Shown one piece after another: positions 51,601 to 59,385 of a DNA stretch of 64,000 nucleotides. The DNA lies in contig NZ_SMAC01000009.1 of the NCBI RefSeq assembly GCF_004342115.1, positions 1-64,000 on the forward strand. Direction: 5' to 3'. A program made the position numbers and the translations under genes. Within the stretch, counting starts at the first letter, position 1; every line of letters starts with the position of its first letter. Under the pieces are notes generated by a model. The model was given only the letters and a program-made list of their open reading frames with translations, was not told where the DNA came from and searched no databases. The stretch comes from Mannheimia haemolytica. Its GTDB lineage: Bacteria > Pseudomonadota > Gammaproteobacteria > Enterobacterales > Pasteurellaceae.

Positions 51601-52503
51601 TTAAAGAGTAAAACCTTGATTAAGTTGGTTTTCCGCCCACCAAGCCGCACCGATTAAGCCGGCATCTTGCCCGGATAGAGCATTTTCCAATATGCAATGA
51701 TATACGCTCGGCATTTCAGCTAAATAGTTGGACACCTGCGGTAAATACCCTTCCGCTAAGCCCACACTGCCACCTAACACCACTTTTTGTATATCTAAAC
51801 TGATTTTTAAATCTGCAATTAAATTAGCAATCGCTTTTGCAGATTTTTGTACTAATTCGACCGCTTGTGGGTTGCCTTGGCGGAATCGCTCGAACACCTC
51901 TTTCGGTGAACAAGGCTTTTCCCATTGGCTGGAAACTGCCTCTATTGCACGCCCTGCTGCGACTGCTTCGACACAGCCGACTCGTCCACAACCACAGAGA
52001 GGCCCGTTCGGATCGGCTAGAGTATGCCCGATATGTCCTGCAATGCCGTTACTGCCGATTTGCAGTTCGCCGTTTAAAATAATGCCGCCGCCTACGCCGG
52101 TGGAAACGGTAATAAATACAAAATTTTTGACCGCTTGTTGGTCTTCATTTAAATATTCGGCACACACCGCCGCTTGCACGTCATTTAATAATGCAATCGG
52201 CTTATCGGTATGTTTTTCAATGCTTTGTTTCAACGGAAATTCTGCCAATCCGCCTAAATTTTTAGGATTTAATGCGGTAAGCACCCCTTTATTGATAATG
52301 CCTGTTGAGGCAACTGCCACAAAATCAAATTGCCCTTGATAATGTTGCATTATCTCACCAATCGCTTGATGCAAACTGCCTGCCTGATCAGCTTGTGGTT
52401 TATCAGTCGGGGTCTGAATTTGTTGGCGTTGTGACACTTGATTGTGTTGCACAATTGCCGTGGCAATTTTCGTGCCACCGATGTCTATTGCTAAACAACG
52501 CAT
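51601..52503 (-). CDS. nanK: N-acetylmannosamine kinase (ROK family)
   Basis: A 300-residue ROK kinase phosphorylating N-acetylmannosamine at C6. The ATP-binding site is DIGGTKIATAIV and the zinc site is GHIGHTL...CGCGRVGCVEA (one His, three Cys). Two uptake signals lie within the gene (near 51860 and 52130) and encode QAVEL and QAVKN in frame. Confidence 0.93.
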   Translation of the reverse strand: MRCLAIDIGGTKIATAIVQHNQVSQRQQIQTPTDKPQADQAGSLHQAIGEIMQHYQGQFDFVAVASTGIINKGVLTALNPKNLGGLAEFPLKQSIEKHTDKPIALLNDVQAAVCAEYLNEDQQAVKNFVFITVSTGVGGGIILNGELQIGSNGIAGHIGHTLADPNGPLCGCGRVGCVEAVAAGRAIEAVSSQWEKPCSPKEVFERFRQGNPQAVELVQKSAKAIANLIADLKISLDIQKVVLGGSVGLAEGYLPQVSNYLAEMPSVYHCILENALSGQDAGLIGAAWWAENQLNQGFTL

Positions 52504-52512
52504 AAGCAGCTC

Positions 52513-53202
52513 CTATTTTTGAGCCGATTTTACAGAGTCGGCAAACCAGCTCACAATATGCTCTAAGCGGGTCAATGCCGATCCAACGGTAACGTAATCC
52601 GCCCCGATTTCAATCGCCGTTTTTGCCAGTTCAGGCGTGTTGTAGCGACCTTCCGCCATAACATTACAGCCGGCAGCTTTTAAATCTTTCACTAATTGAT
52701 AGTCCGGCTCATCAGGCACTTCGCCACCGGTGTAGCCAGACATTGTACTACCCACAATATCAAAGCCTAATTGTTGGCAATGTAAACCTTCTTCAAGGGT
52801 GGAGCAATCCGCCATTGCCAAGCAACCTTTTTCGTGAATGCGTTTTACCGCCTCTTCAATGCTGACCGGGCGGGTGCGGAATGTGCCGTCCACCGCAATA
52901 ATATCGGCACCGGCTTCGGCTAAGGCATCAATATCTTCTAAAAATGGCGTAATACGCACAGGGGAATCTGGCAAATCACGTTTTACAATGCCGATAATCG
53001 GCACATTCACTGCCGCACGAGCGGCTTTTAAATTATCGACACCTTCAATGCGAATGCCTTTAGCACCACCAATCACAGAGGCTGCTGCCATTGCGGCGAC
53101 AATTTCAGGTTTATCCATGGGGCCGTCATCAACCGGTTGGCAGGAGGCAATCAGCCCGTTTTGAATTTGACTTAAAATAGAATCACGAGATAGTGTTGAC
53201 AT
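52513..53202 (-). CDS. nanE: N-acetylmannosamine-6-phosphate 2-epimerase
   Basis: A 229-residue TIM-barrel epimerase converting ManNAc-6-phosphate to GlcNAc-6-phosphate. Typical stretches are [47 protein letters not shown] and [13 protein letters not shown]. First gene of the operon. A predicted CRP site lies about 125 bases upstream. The sialic acid TRAP transporter, SiaR regulator and nagBA genes that accompany it in Haemophilus are absent from the window. Confidence 0.95.
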   Translation of the reverse strand: MSTLSRDSILSQIQNGLIASCQPVDDGPMDKPEIVAAMAAASVIGGAKGIRIEGVDNLKAARAAVNVPIIGIVKRDLPDSPVRITPFLEDIDALAEAGADIIAVDGTFRTRPVSIEEAVKRIHEKGCLAMADCSTLEEGLHCQQLGFDIVGSTMSGYTGGEVPDEPDYQLVKDLKAAGCNVMAEGRYNTPELAKTAIEIGADYVTVGSALTRLEHIVSWFADSVKSAQK

Positions 53203-53318
53203 AACAGTTCCTTTTTTATGTTCAAAAGGTAGTCAATGGACTAGATTTTGTTTGTGAAGAAATACTCCAAATAATTATAATTTAATAAATTTTTACTACA
53301 AACAGAAAAATAAAAAAA

Positions 53319-53334
53319 TGTGAGCTAAGTCTCA
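53319..53334. promoter_or_regulatory. Predicted CRP site upstream of nanE
   Basis: TGTGAGCTAAGTCTCA matches TGTGA-N6-TCACA with one mismatch. It is upstream of the nan operon on the minus strand; nan genes are CRP-controlled in Haemophilus. Confidence 0.5.
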
Positions 53335-53375
53335 TTTTTTATCAAAACGGAAAGAGAGAATGTGGCAGAAATGCA

Positions 53376-53402
53376 AAAAGCCGTTAAAGATTAACGGCTT
53401 TT
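53376..53402 (-). terminator. Terminator of selC
   Basis: AAAAGCCGTTAA and TTAACGGCTTTT form a perfect 12-base stem with a 3-base loop, seven bases beyond the tRNA 3' end on the minus strand. Confidence 0.85.
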
Positions 53403-53408
53403 GAAATG

Positions 53409-53503
53409 TGGCGGAAGTGCATGGGAGTTGAACCCACCCGAGAACGCTGGCGTCCTCAACAGGATTTGAAGTCCTGCCACCTCACCGGAGATGACGCACT
53501 TCC
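53409..53503 (-). tRNA. selC: Selenocysteine tRNA (anticodon TCA)
   Basis: The 95-base minus-strand sequence begins GGAAGTGCGTCATCTCCGGT and ends GCACTTCCGCCA, with an encoded CCA. The anticodon loop is CTTCAAA with TCA. The 8-base acceptor stem, the long variable arm (with pairing ACGCCAGCGT) and the total length are those of tRNA-Sec. The D-arm and overall sequence closely follow E. coli selC. It lies divergent to selA. Confidence 0.97.
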
Positions 53504-53517
53504 GAAAAATTGGCAAT

Positions 53518-53546
53518 ATTGTACTTTATTTATTAGAATTGTCCAA
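53518..53546 (-). promoter_or_regulatory. Predicted promoter of selC
   Basis: On the minus strand, TTGGAC (53541-53546) and TACAAT (53518-53523) are 17 bases apart, and the tRNA starts 14 bases after the -10 box. Confidence 0.6.
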
Positions 53547-53570
53547 AATATTCTCTCAATCATTCACATT

Positions 53571-54953
53571 ATGCAACAACTATTTCGCCAAATTCCCTCG
53601 CTCGACCTCTTGTTGAAAAAGCCACAAGCGGTCGAATTATGCCAAAAATTTGCATATTCCAGCGTGGCTGAACAAGCTAGGAGTTTGCTTACTCAAGCAC
53701 GTCAATTTATTTCCCAACAGCAAGCCTTGCCGGATTTTATTGCCGATGAAAACCTGTTTTTTATAAGGCTGGAACAAAAAGTGCAAGCGTTGAGTGAGGT
53801 GAAAATCCGTTCCGTGTTCAACTTAACCGGTACGGTGTTACACACCAACTTAGGGCGTGGGTTGTGGTCGGAAAAGGCGATACAGGCAGCAACCAACGCA
53901 ATGCGAAACAATGTGGCGTTGGAATTTGATATTGAAGCAGGCAAGCGCTCGCACCGAGATAACTACATTTCCGAGTTGTTGCAAATACTTACCGGAGCGG
54001 AGGCCGCTTGCATTGTGAATAATAATGCGGCAGCGGTGTTGTTGATGTTAGCAACCTTCGCACAAGGCAAGGAAGTCATCGTTTCCCGTGGCGAGCTGGT
54101 GGAAATTGGCGGGGCATTCCGCATTCCGGATATTATGGCTCAAGCCGGTTGCAAATTGGTGGAAGTTGGTACGACTAATCGCACTCATTTAAAGGATTAT
54201 CGCAACGCGATCACCGAAAATACCGCCTTTTTAATGAAAGTTCACACCAGTAACTACCACATTGAGGGGTTCACCAGTTCAGCGTCGGAAGAGGAATTGG
54301 TGGCTCTCGGTAAAGAGTTTAACCTGCCTGTGATTACCGACTTAGGCAGTGGTTCGCTAACTGATATGCAAGCTCTTAATTTGCCTGCTGAGCCAAAGGT
54401 TCAGCAAAAAGTAGCGGCTGGGGTAGATTTGGTTTCCTTCTCGGGCGATAAATTATTAGGCGGGCCGCAAGCCGGCATTATTGTCGGTAGCCAAGCGATG
54501 ATTAGCCAACTGCAACAACACCCGCTAAAACGGGTGCTACGTTGCGATAAAGTGATTTTATCGGCACTTGAGGCAACGCTACGCCACTACTTATTTCCGG
54601 AGCAATTAACCGATAACTTGCCGACTCTTCATTTACTCACTCAACCGCTTGAAACCTTGCAACACAAAGCAGAGCGATTAAAACAGGCACTACACAAGCG
54701 GTTAAATTCTGCTTATATTTTGCAAATTGAGCCAAGCCTCGCTCAAATCGGCAGCGGTGCGTTACCCACAGAAACCTTACCTTCGGTGGCAGTGACTATT
54801 TCCGCTGAAAAACAGAGCGATTTAATTGCATTGGAACAACAATTTAAAACCTACCCAAGCCCGATTATCGGGCGTTTTGCTCAGCAGAAATTTTGGTTAG
54901 ATTTACGCTCGGTCGTGGAGTTTGATAAGTTGATTGAGATGTTGGAATATTAA
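53571..54953 (+). CDS. selA: L-seryl-tRNA(Sec) selenium transferase
   Basis: A 460-residue PLP enzyme converting Ser-tRNA(Sec) to Sec-tRNA(Sec). The PLP Lys lies in [18 protein letters not shown], and [19 protein letters not shown] and [14 protein letters not shown] are family signatures. The start is the ATG at 53571 ([12 protein letters not shown]), matching family length. The reading frame is open 55 codons further upstream, but that part runs through selC in antisense. Two in-frame uptake signals encode QAVEL and an HKRL stretch. Confidence 0.95.
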   Translation: MQQLFRQIPSLDLLLKKPQAVELCQKFAYSSVAEQARSLLTQARQFISQQQALPDFIADENLFFIRLEQKVQALSEVKIRSVFNLTGTVLHTNLGRGLWSEKAIQAATNAMRNNVALEFDIEAGKRSHRDNYISELLQILTGAEAACIVNNNAAAVLLMLATFAQGKEVIVSRGELVEIGGAFRIPDIMAQAGCKLVEVGTTNRTHLKDYRNAITENTAFLMKVHTSNYHIEGFTSSASEEELVALGKEFNLPVITDLGSGSLTDMQALNLPAEPKVQQKVAAGVDLVSFSGDKLLGGPQAGIIVGSQAMISQLQQHPLKRVLRCDKVILSALEATLRHYLFPEQLTDNLPTLHLLTQPLETLQHKAERLKQALHKRLNSAYILQIEPSLAQIGSGALPTETLPSVAVTISAEKQSDLIALEQQFKTYPSPIIGRFAQQKFWLDLRSVVEFDKLIEMLEY

Positions 54954-54958
54954 TTTTG

Positions 54959-54981
54959 GTAGGGCAGACTGTGCCTGTCCG
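54959..54981. repeat. Short palindromic repeat arm (GTAGGG-type)
   Basis: GTAGGGCAGACTGTGCCTGTCC, a single tag-plus-hairpin arm resembling those at 62049-62117 but lacking a partner. It is between selA and pdxH. Confidence 0.45.
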
Positions 54982-55010
54982 ATTATTTAGAATAAGATAA
55001 AGGAATCCTT

Positions 55011-55643
55011 ATGGATCTGCACCACATTCGAGAAGATTACACCAAAAAAGTGCTTTCAATCCGAGATTGTCACTCAAACCCAATCACCCAATTTGAACAA
55101 TGGTTGAGTGAGTCAATCAATGCCAAAGTTAATGAGCCGACAGCAATGAATATTGCTACCGTTGCAGCAAACGGGCGACCAAGTAGCCGAATGGTGCTGT
55201 TGAAAGAGGTAAATTCACAAGGCTTTGTGTTCTTTACCAATTATCAAAGCCGTAAAGGGCGGGAAATTGCCGATAATCCTTTTGGATGTTTAACCTTCTT
55301 TTGGGCAGAATTACAACGTCAAGTGCGGATTGAAGGGAAAATAGCAAAAATTCCAGAGGCAGAATCCGATGCCTATTTTGACTCTCGTCCTTACACCAGC
55401 CGTTTGGGGGCTTGGGCGAGCGAGCAGAGTCAGCCTATCGAAAACTACAAGGCTTTGTTGCTAAAATCAGCTCAATTTGCATTGAAATATCCACTTTCAG
55501 TGCCTCGCCCACCGCATTGGGGTGGCTATATTCTGATTCCCGACAGTATTGAACTCTGGCAAGGCAGAAGTAGCCGGCTACACGACCGCATTCATTACTG
55601 GTTGGAAAATAATGAGTGGAAAAAAGAGCGGTTATCGCCTTAA
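55011..55643 (+). CDS. pdxH: Pyridoxamine 5'-phosphate oxidase
   Basis: A 210-residue FMN enzyme making pyridoxal phosphate. Family signatures are [34 protein letters not shown] and the C-terminal [20 protein letters not shown]...RLHDRI. It lies between selA and selB; SelA is itself PLP-dependent, but a functional link is only suggestive. Confidence 0.96.
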   Translation: MDLHHIREDYTKKVLSIRDCHSNPITQFEQWLSESINAKVNEPTAMNIATVAANGRPSSRMVLLKEVNSQGFVFFTNYQSRKGREIADNPFGCLTFFWAELQRQVRIEGKIAKIPEAESDAYFDSRPYTSRLGAWASEQSQPIENYKALLLKSAQFALKYPLSVPRPPHWGGYILIPDSIELWQGRSSRLHDRIHYWLENNEWKKERLSP

Positions 55644-55711
55644 ATACACTCCTTGAACTTTAGTTTTATCAGGTTACAATATTGAATAATCTAAGTTTGT
55701 AAGGGGGAAAT

Positions 55712-55888
55712 ATGGAACTCATACTCGCACAAGATTTAGCAAAATTACGCACAGATAAGCCACAAAGTTTTTATACTAATGATGAACTTGATTTATTACA
55801 TCAATTAGAAAATGGCTTAATTGAAACTAAATCCCACGCTCAGGTGATGGAAGATTTACGCAAAAAATTGGGAATCACGGAAAAATGA
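55712..55888 (+). CDS. Putative antitoxin of a ParE/RelE-type pair
   Basis: A 58-residue acidic protein (begins MELILAQDLAKL, ends KKLGITEK) preceded by a strong AAGGGGG site. The segment LENGLIETKSHAQVMEDLRKKL resembles the C-terminal part of antitoxins such as those with a SHxxVMxxLRxxL motif. Its stop overlaps the start of the toxin-like gene, the usual layout of type II modules. Confidence 0.75.
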   Translation: MELILAQDLAKLRTDKPQSFYTNDELDLLHQLENGLIETKSHAQVMEDLRKKLGITEK

Positions 55889-56181
55889 TGAAGTTTGATT
55901 ACAATATTGTTTGGCTACAGAAAGCAGAAATAAAATTGTTTTATCAAGCAGATTATATATTACAACAATCCCAAAACCCGATTATTGCAGAACAATTTTA
56001 TGATGCAATAAAAAGTGAAGTGGATAAACTTTCCTTTACTGCCGATGTTTATCGACTTCGCAAGAAAAAAGAAATTCCCATTTTAAACGGTAAGTACCAA
56101 GTAAAGTTCCTGATTGGTCAGGAAAATGTCTATATTGTAGATTTTAAATCTGCTCGCCAGAATAGTTACTCATTTTTATAA
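55885..56181 (+). CDS. Putative ParE/RelE-family toxin
   Basis: A 98-residue protein of the ParE/RelE fold. It has an N-terminal VWLQKAEIKLFYQADYIL helix region, AEQFYDAIKSEVDKL, and a C-terminal beta sheet with YRLRKKKEIPILNGKYQVKFLI and IVDFKSARQN. The start overlaps the antitoxin stop (ATGATG; the second ATG at 55888 is also possible). Whether it inhibits gyrase or cleaves mRNA cannot be told from sequence. The pair sits between pdxH and selB. Confidence 0.78.
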   Translation: MMKFDYNIVWLQKAEIKLFYQADYILQQSQNPIIAEQFYDAIKSEVDKLSFTADVYRLRKKKEIPILNGKYQVKFLIGQENVYIVDFKSARQNSYSFL

Positions 56182-56190
56182 GGACTATCA

Positions 56191-58038
56191 ATGATCATCT
56201 GCACCGCCGGTCACGTTGACCACGGCAAAACATCGCTTTTACAAGCCTTAACCGGCACTAACACCGCCCATTTGCCCGAAGAACAAAAACGTGGGCTAAC
56301 CATTGATTTGGGCTATGCCTATTTACCGATTGAGAACGATATTTTAGGGTTTATTGATGTGCCGGGTCATCAGCGTTTTTTATCTAATATGCTGGCAGGG
56401 CTTGGCGGCATTCAACACGCCCTGTTGGTGATTTCTGCCGAAGAAGGGATTAAGCCACAAACCGAAGAGCATTTGGATATTCTCCACCTGCTGAATTTCC
56501 AGCATATTATGATTGTGATTACTAAGGCAGATCGGGCGGAAGAAACTCAAATCAGCCACTTAATTGAGCAAGTGAAAACAAGCTATCCGTTTTTAGCGGA
56601 AGCAAAAACCTTTGTTACTTCGGCAAAAACGCAGCAAGGGATTGAAGAATTAAAAGCACATTTAATTCAATTAAATCAACAACATACCCAAACCCATAAA
56701 CCGTTCCGTTATGCGATTGACCGTGTGTTTAATGTGAAAGGAGCAGGGTTGGTCGTTACCGGCACAACGGTGGCGGGAAAAGTGAGCGTTGGCTCTGAGT
56801 TATTTTTGTCGAATGGTAAAAAAGTGCGGGTCAAAGCGATTCACGCCCAAAATACGCCTTCGGAAACGGGAGTGGCAGGGCAACGTTTGGCGTTAAATAT
56901 CGCTAACGTGGAAAAAGAGGAAATCAAGCGAGGCGATTGGATTACCGAGCTTGAGCCGAAATTTGCCACCGATCGCATTACGGTTCAACTCACTGCCAAT
57001 CAAGCCTTCAAAGAAAACAGCATTGTGCATCTTTACCATTTTGCTTCGCACATTACCGGCAAATTGAATTTGCTTGAGGGGCAACAAGCGGTCAAAAATC
57101 AGCAATTTTTTGCAGAAGTGATTTTAGATGAACCACTTCATATTGCCGTTGGTGATAAGTTGATCATCCGCAGCGGTGATGACAGCCTAACGTTAGCCGG
57201 AGCGGAGGTGCTGGAAATTCACTCACCAAAACGGCATAAACGTACCGAAGCCCGTTTAGCTTTGGTAAAAAATTTAGCAAAAACCACCGCTTGTAATGAC
57301 TTTGCGACACGCCTTGATCTCTATCTGCAAAACAGAGCGATGGATTTATCCTTGCTGTTATGGGCGGAGCAATGTTTTGCAGAGGATATTGCAAAACTGG
57401 GGTTTGATGTCTCGTCTAAATGGTTATTTAATTCGGATTTTAAAGCCCAAGCCCAGCAACGGGTGTTGGAAAAAATGGCAGAATACCACCTGCAACATCA
57501 AGATCAAATCGGCGTGACCAAAGCTCGTTTATATCGCATAGCGTTATTGGATTTGCCTGAAAACTTGGCAAATCAATTTATTGAGGATTTGGTGGAGCAA
57601 AAAGCCTTGGTCAATAGTCGTGGTTGGTTACATTTGCCGGAACATCGAATCGAATTGAACGCCGATGAATTGCAAATTTGGCAACAAATTCGACCGCTGT
57701 TTGAGGCAACCAATCAAGCTCTTTGGGTGAGGGATATTGCAAGCCAGCTCTCGATTGATGAAACCCAAATGCGGAATTTGCTGTATAAAGTCGGGAAATT
57801 GGGCTATTTAATCCCAATCGTCAAAGATAGATTTTTATTAAGCGAACAAATCGGGCAATTTGCAACGTTAATTAAAGATTTTATCGCCCAAAACGGCAGC
57901 ATTTCGGTGAACCAGTTGCGAGATGAGTTGCAGTATGGGCGAAAATTGACGGTACAATTAATTGAATATTTTGATCGTAGCGGTTTTTTAAGACGAAAAG
58001 GCGATGTGCATTTGTTAAGAGATAGTGAAACATTTTAG
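56191..58038 (+). CDS. selB: Selenocysteine-specific elongation factor SelB
   Basis: A 615-residue GTPase that carries Sec-tRNA to UGA codons marked by a SECIS hairpin. GTP-binding motifs are GHVDHGKTSL (G1), DVPGHQRF (G3) and TKAD (G4), followed by EF-Tu-like domains 2 and 3. Four winged-helix repeats in the C-terminal 240 or so residues bind the mRNA hairpin. In-frame uptake signals encode QQAVKN and TTACN. It is separated from selA by pdxH and the toxin-antitoxin pair. Confidence 0.95.
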   Translation: MIICTAGHVDHGKTSLLQALTGTNTAHLPEEQKRGLTIDLGYAYLPIENDILGFIDVPGHQRFLSNMLAGLGGIQHALLVISAEEGIKPQTEEHLDILHLLNFQHIMIVITKADRAEETQISHLIEQVKTSYPFLAEAKTFVTSAKTQQGIEELKAHLIQLNQQHTQTHKPFRYAIDRVFNVKGAGLVVTGTTVAGKVSVGSELFLSNGKKVRVKAIHAQNTPSETGVAGQRLALNIANVEKEEIKRGDWITELEPKFATDRITVQLTANQAFKENSIVHLYHFASHITGKLNLLEGQQAVKNQQFFAEVILDEPLHIAVGDKLIIRSGDDSLTLAGAEVLEIHSPKRHKRTEARLALVKNLAKTTACNDFATRLDLYLQNRAMDLSLLLWAEQCFAEDIAKLGFDVSSKWLFNSDFKAQAQQRVLEKMAEYHLQHQDQIGVTKARLYRIALLDLPENLANQFIEDLVEQKALVNSRGWLHLPEHRIELNADELQIWQQIRPLFEATNQALWVRDIASQLSIDETQMRNLLYKVGKLGYLIPIVKDRFLLSEQIGQFATLIKDFIAQNGSISVNQLRDELQYGRKLTVQLIEYFDRSGFLRRKGDVHLLRDSETF

Positions 58039-58115
58039 CTTGTGGCATTAGGCATAGATTTTTTTATGCGAAAAAATAAATTTACTAATTATAAAATCTA
58101 TGCTAAAAACAAGCT
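58037..58115. repeat. Nested inverted repeat after selB
   Basis: Outer arms AGCTTGT / ACAAGCT (58037-58043, 58109-58115) enclose inner arms GCATAGATTTT / AAAATCTATGC (58052-58062, 58093-58103). It begins at the selB stop codon and probably folds as a long hairpin; it may end the transcript. Confidence 0.5.
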
Positions 58116-58221
58116 CTAAGAGGCAAATGCAACTCAAAGAAGTTTTGTATCTCTTGTAGTGTGAGCAGTGGCTCAAAACAATAAATCTTTGTTTTCTGAT
58201 CCTTAATTTTAGGAGTTAAAA

Positions 58222-59184
58222 ATGAAAAAATTAGTCAAACTTTCTTTCCTTGCAAGCCTTGTGATGGGAACAGCATCTGTTCAAGCGGCTGAAACATTTG
58301 TGACTATCGGAACAGGCGGTCAAACCGGTGTTTATTATGTTGTGGGTCAATCTATTTGCCAATTAGTAAACCGTGATTCAGCAAAAACAGGTTTAAAATG
58401 TAACGCTCCTTCAACAGGGGCATCGGTTGCAAACTTAAATGCGATTGCAGCAAAAGAAATGGATATGGGGATTGCACAATCAGACTGGCAATACCACGCC
58501 TATAACGGCTCAAGCTCATTTGAAGGTAAGAAAAACGATAAAATTCGTGCCATTTTCTCGCTTCACCCGGAACCGTTTACAGTAATGGCTCGTACCGATT
58601 CAGGCATTAAATCGTTCGATGATTTAAAAGCAAAACGTGTAAACGTGGGCGACCCGGGTTCCGGTACTCGTGCAACAATGAACGTGATTTTAGCGGCAAA
58701 AGGCTGGACGGATAAAGATTTCAAAGTGGCTTCTGAATTGAAACCGGCAGAAATGGCATCTGTAATGTGTGATAACAACTTAGATGCCATCACTTATAAC
58801 GTAGGTCACCCGAATGGTGCGTTAAAAGAAGCAGCCGCTTCTTGCGATGCGAAATTAGTGCCGGTAACCGGCCCTGAAATTGATAAATTAGTGGCAGATC
58901 ACTCATATTATGCCAAAGCTACGATTCCGGGCGGTTTATATAAAGGTTCGGATGAGCCGACAGAAACCTTCGGTGTATATGCAACGTTAGTGACTTCTGC
59001 CGATGTGGATGCAGATAAAGTGTACAATGTAACCAAAGCGGTATTTGATAACTTCGACCGTTTCAAACGTTTACATCCGGCGTTTGAACACTTAAAACAA
59101 GAAGAGATGATCAAAAACGCCCTTTCTGCTCCGTTACACGAAGGTGCAATTCGTTACTATAAAGAGAAAGGTTGGATTAAGTAA
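58222..59184 (+). CDS. TAXI-family TRAP transporter receptor
   Basis: A 320-residue periplasmic protein with a signal peptide ending SVQAAE and the family start FVTIGTGGQTGVYYVVGQSICQLV. The family (TRAP-associated extracytoplasmic immunogenic) works with fused permeases like the one encoded downstream. Two or three cysteines (in RDS..LKCNAPS, VMCDNN and ASCDAK) are visible. The substrate is unknown; known family members bind glutamate or other carboxylates. Confidence 0.92.
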   Translation: MKKLVKLSFLASLVMGTASVQAAETFVTIGTGGQTGVYYVVGQSICQLVNRDSAKTGLKCNAPSTGASVANLNAIAAKEMDMGIAQSDWQYHAYNGSSSFEGKKNDKIRAIFSLHPEPFTVMARTDSGIKSFDDLKAKRVNVGDPGSGTRATMNVILAAKGWTDKDFKVASELKPAEMASVMCDNNLDAITYNVGHPNGALKEAAASCDAKLVPVTGPEIDKLVADHSYYAKATIPGGLYKGSDEPTETFGVYATLVTSADVDADKVYNVTKAVFDNFDRFKRLHPAFEHLKQEEMIKNALSAPLHEGAIRYYKEKGWIK

Positions 59185-59211
59185 TATTTCCTTTCTGTAA
59201 TTTGATTCAAT

Positions 59212-59245
59212 CAGCACGTTTTTTAGCGTGCTGGTTTTTTGCTTT
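59212..59245 (+). terminator. Terminator/attenuator after TAXI receptor gene
   Basis: CAGCACG / CGTGCTG stem (59212-59218, 59227-59233) followed by T runs. It would reduce read-through into the permease gene so that more receptor than permease is made. Confidence 0.75.
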
Positions 59246-59251
59246 TTTGAA

Positions 59252-59302
59252 ACTGTTGATAAGTTATCGATTTTCACCTTTAATTGATAACTTATCAACA
59301 GT
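59252..59302. repeat. Perfect 17-base inverted repeat
   Basis: ACTGTTGATAAGTTATC at 59252-59268 is repeated in complement at 59286-59302 with a 17-base loop. Each arm contains TTATCAACA, one base from a DnaA box. It sits between two other hairpins (a terminator on the left and an uptake-signal pair at about 59313-59370 on the right) ahead of the TRAP permease. Confidence 0.7.
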
Positions 59303-59385
59303 GTTTTCACGAGCAAGCGGTTGTTTTTTGAGGAAATTTGTAAAATTTAATAAGAAAATGACCGCTTGCGTTTTGAGGAGTCTTT

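Noticed and set aside
53409-53503. selC as attachment site of an integrated island
   Set aside because: No integrase or direct repeat of the tRNA 3' end was seen nearby; the flanking sequence is the tRNA's own terminator and the nan promoter region.
53406-53570. N-terminal extension of selA by 55 codons
   Set aside because: The extension runs antisense through the selenocysteine tRNA gene and its promoter; family length fits the ATG at 53571.
59252-59302. A second replication origin from DnaA-like boxes
   Set aside because: The two TTATCAACA boxes are just the arms of one inverted repeat, with no GATC-rich unwinding tract; the site at 5470-5830 is far stronger.
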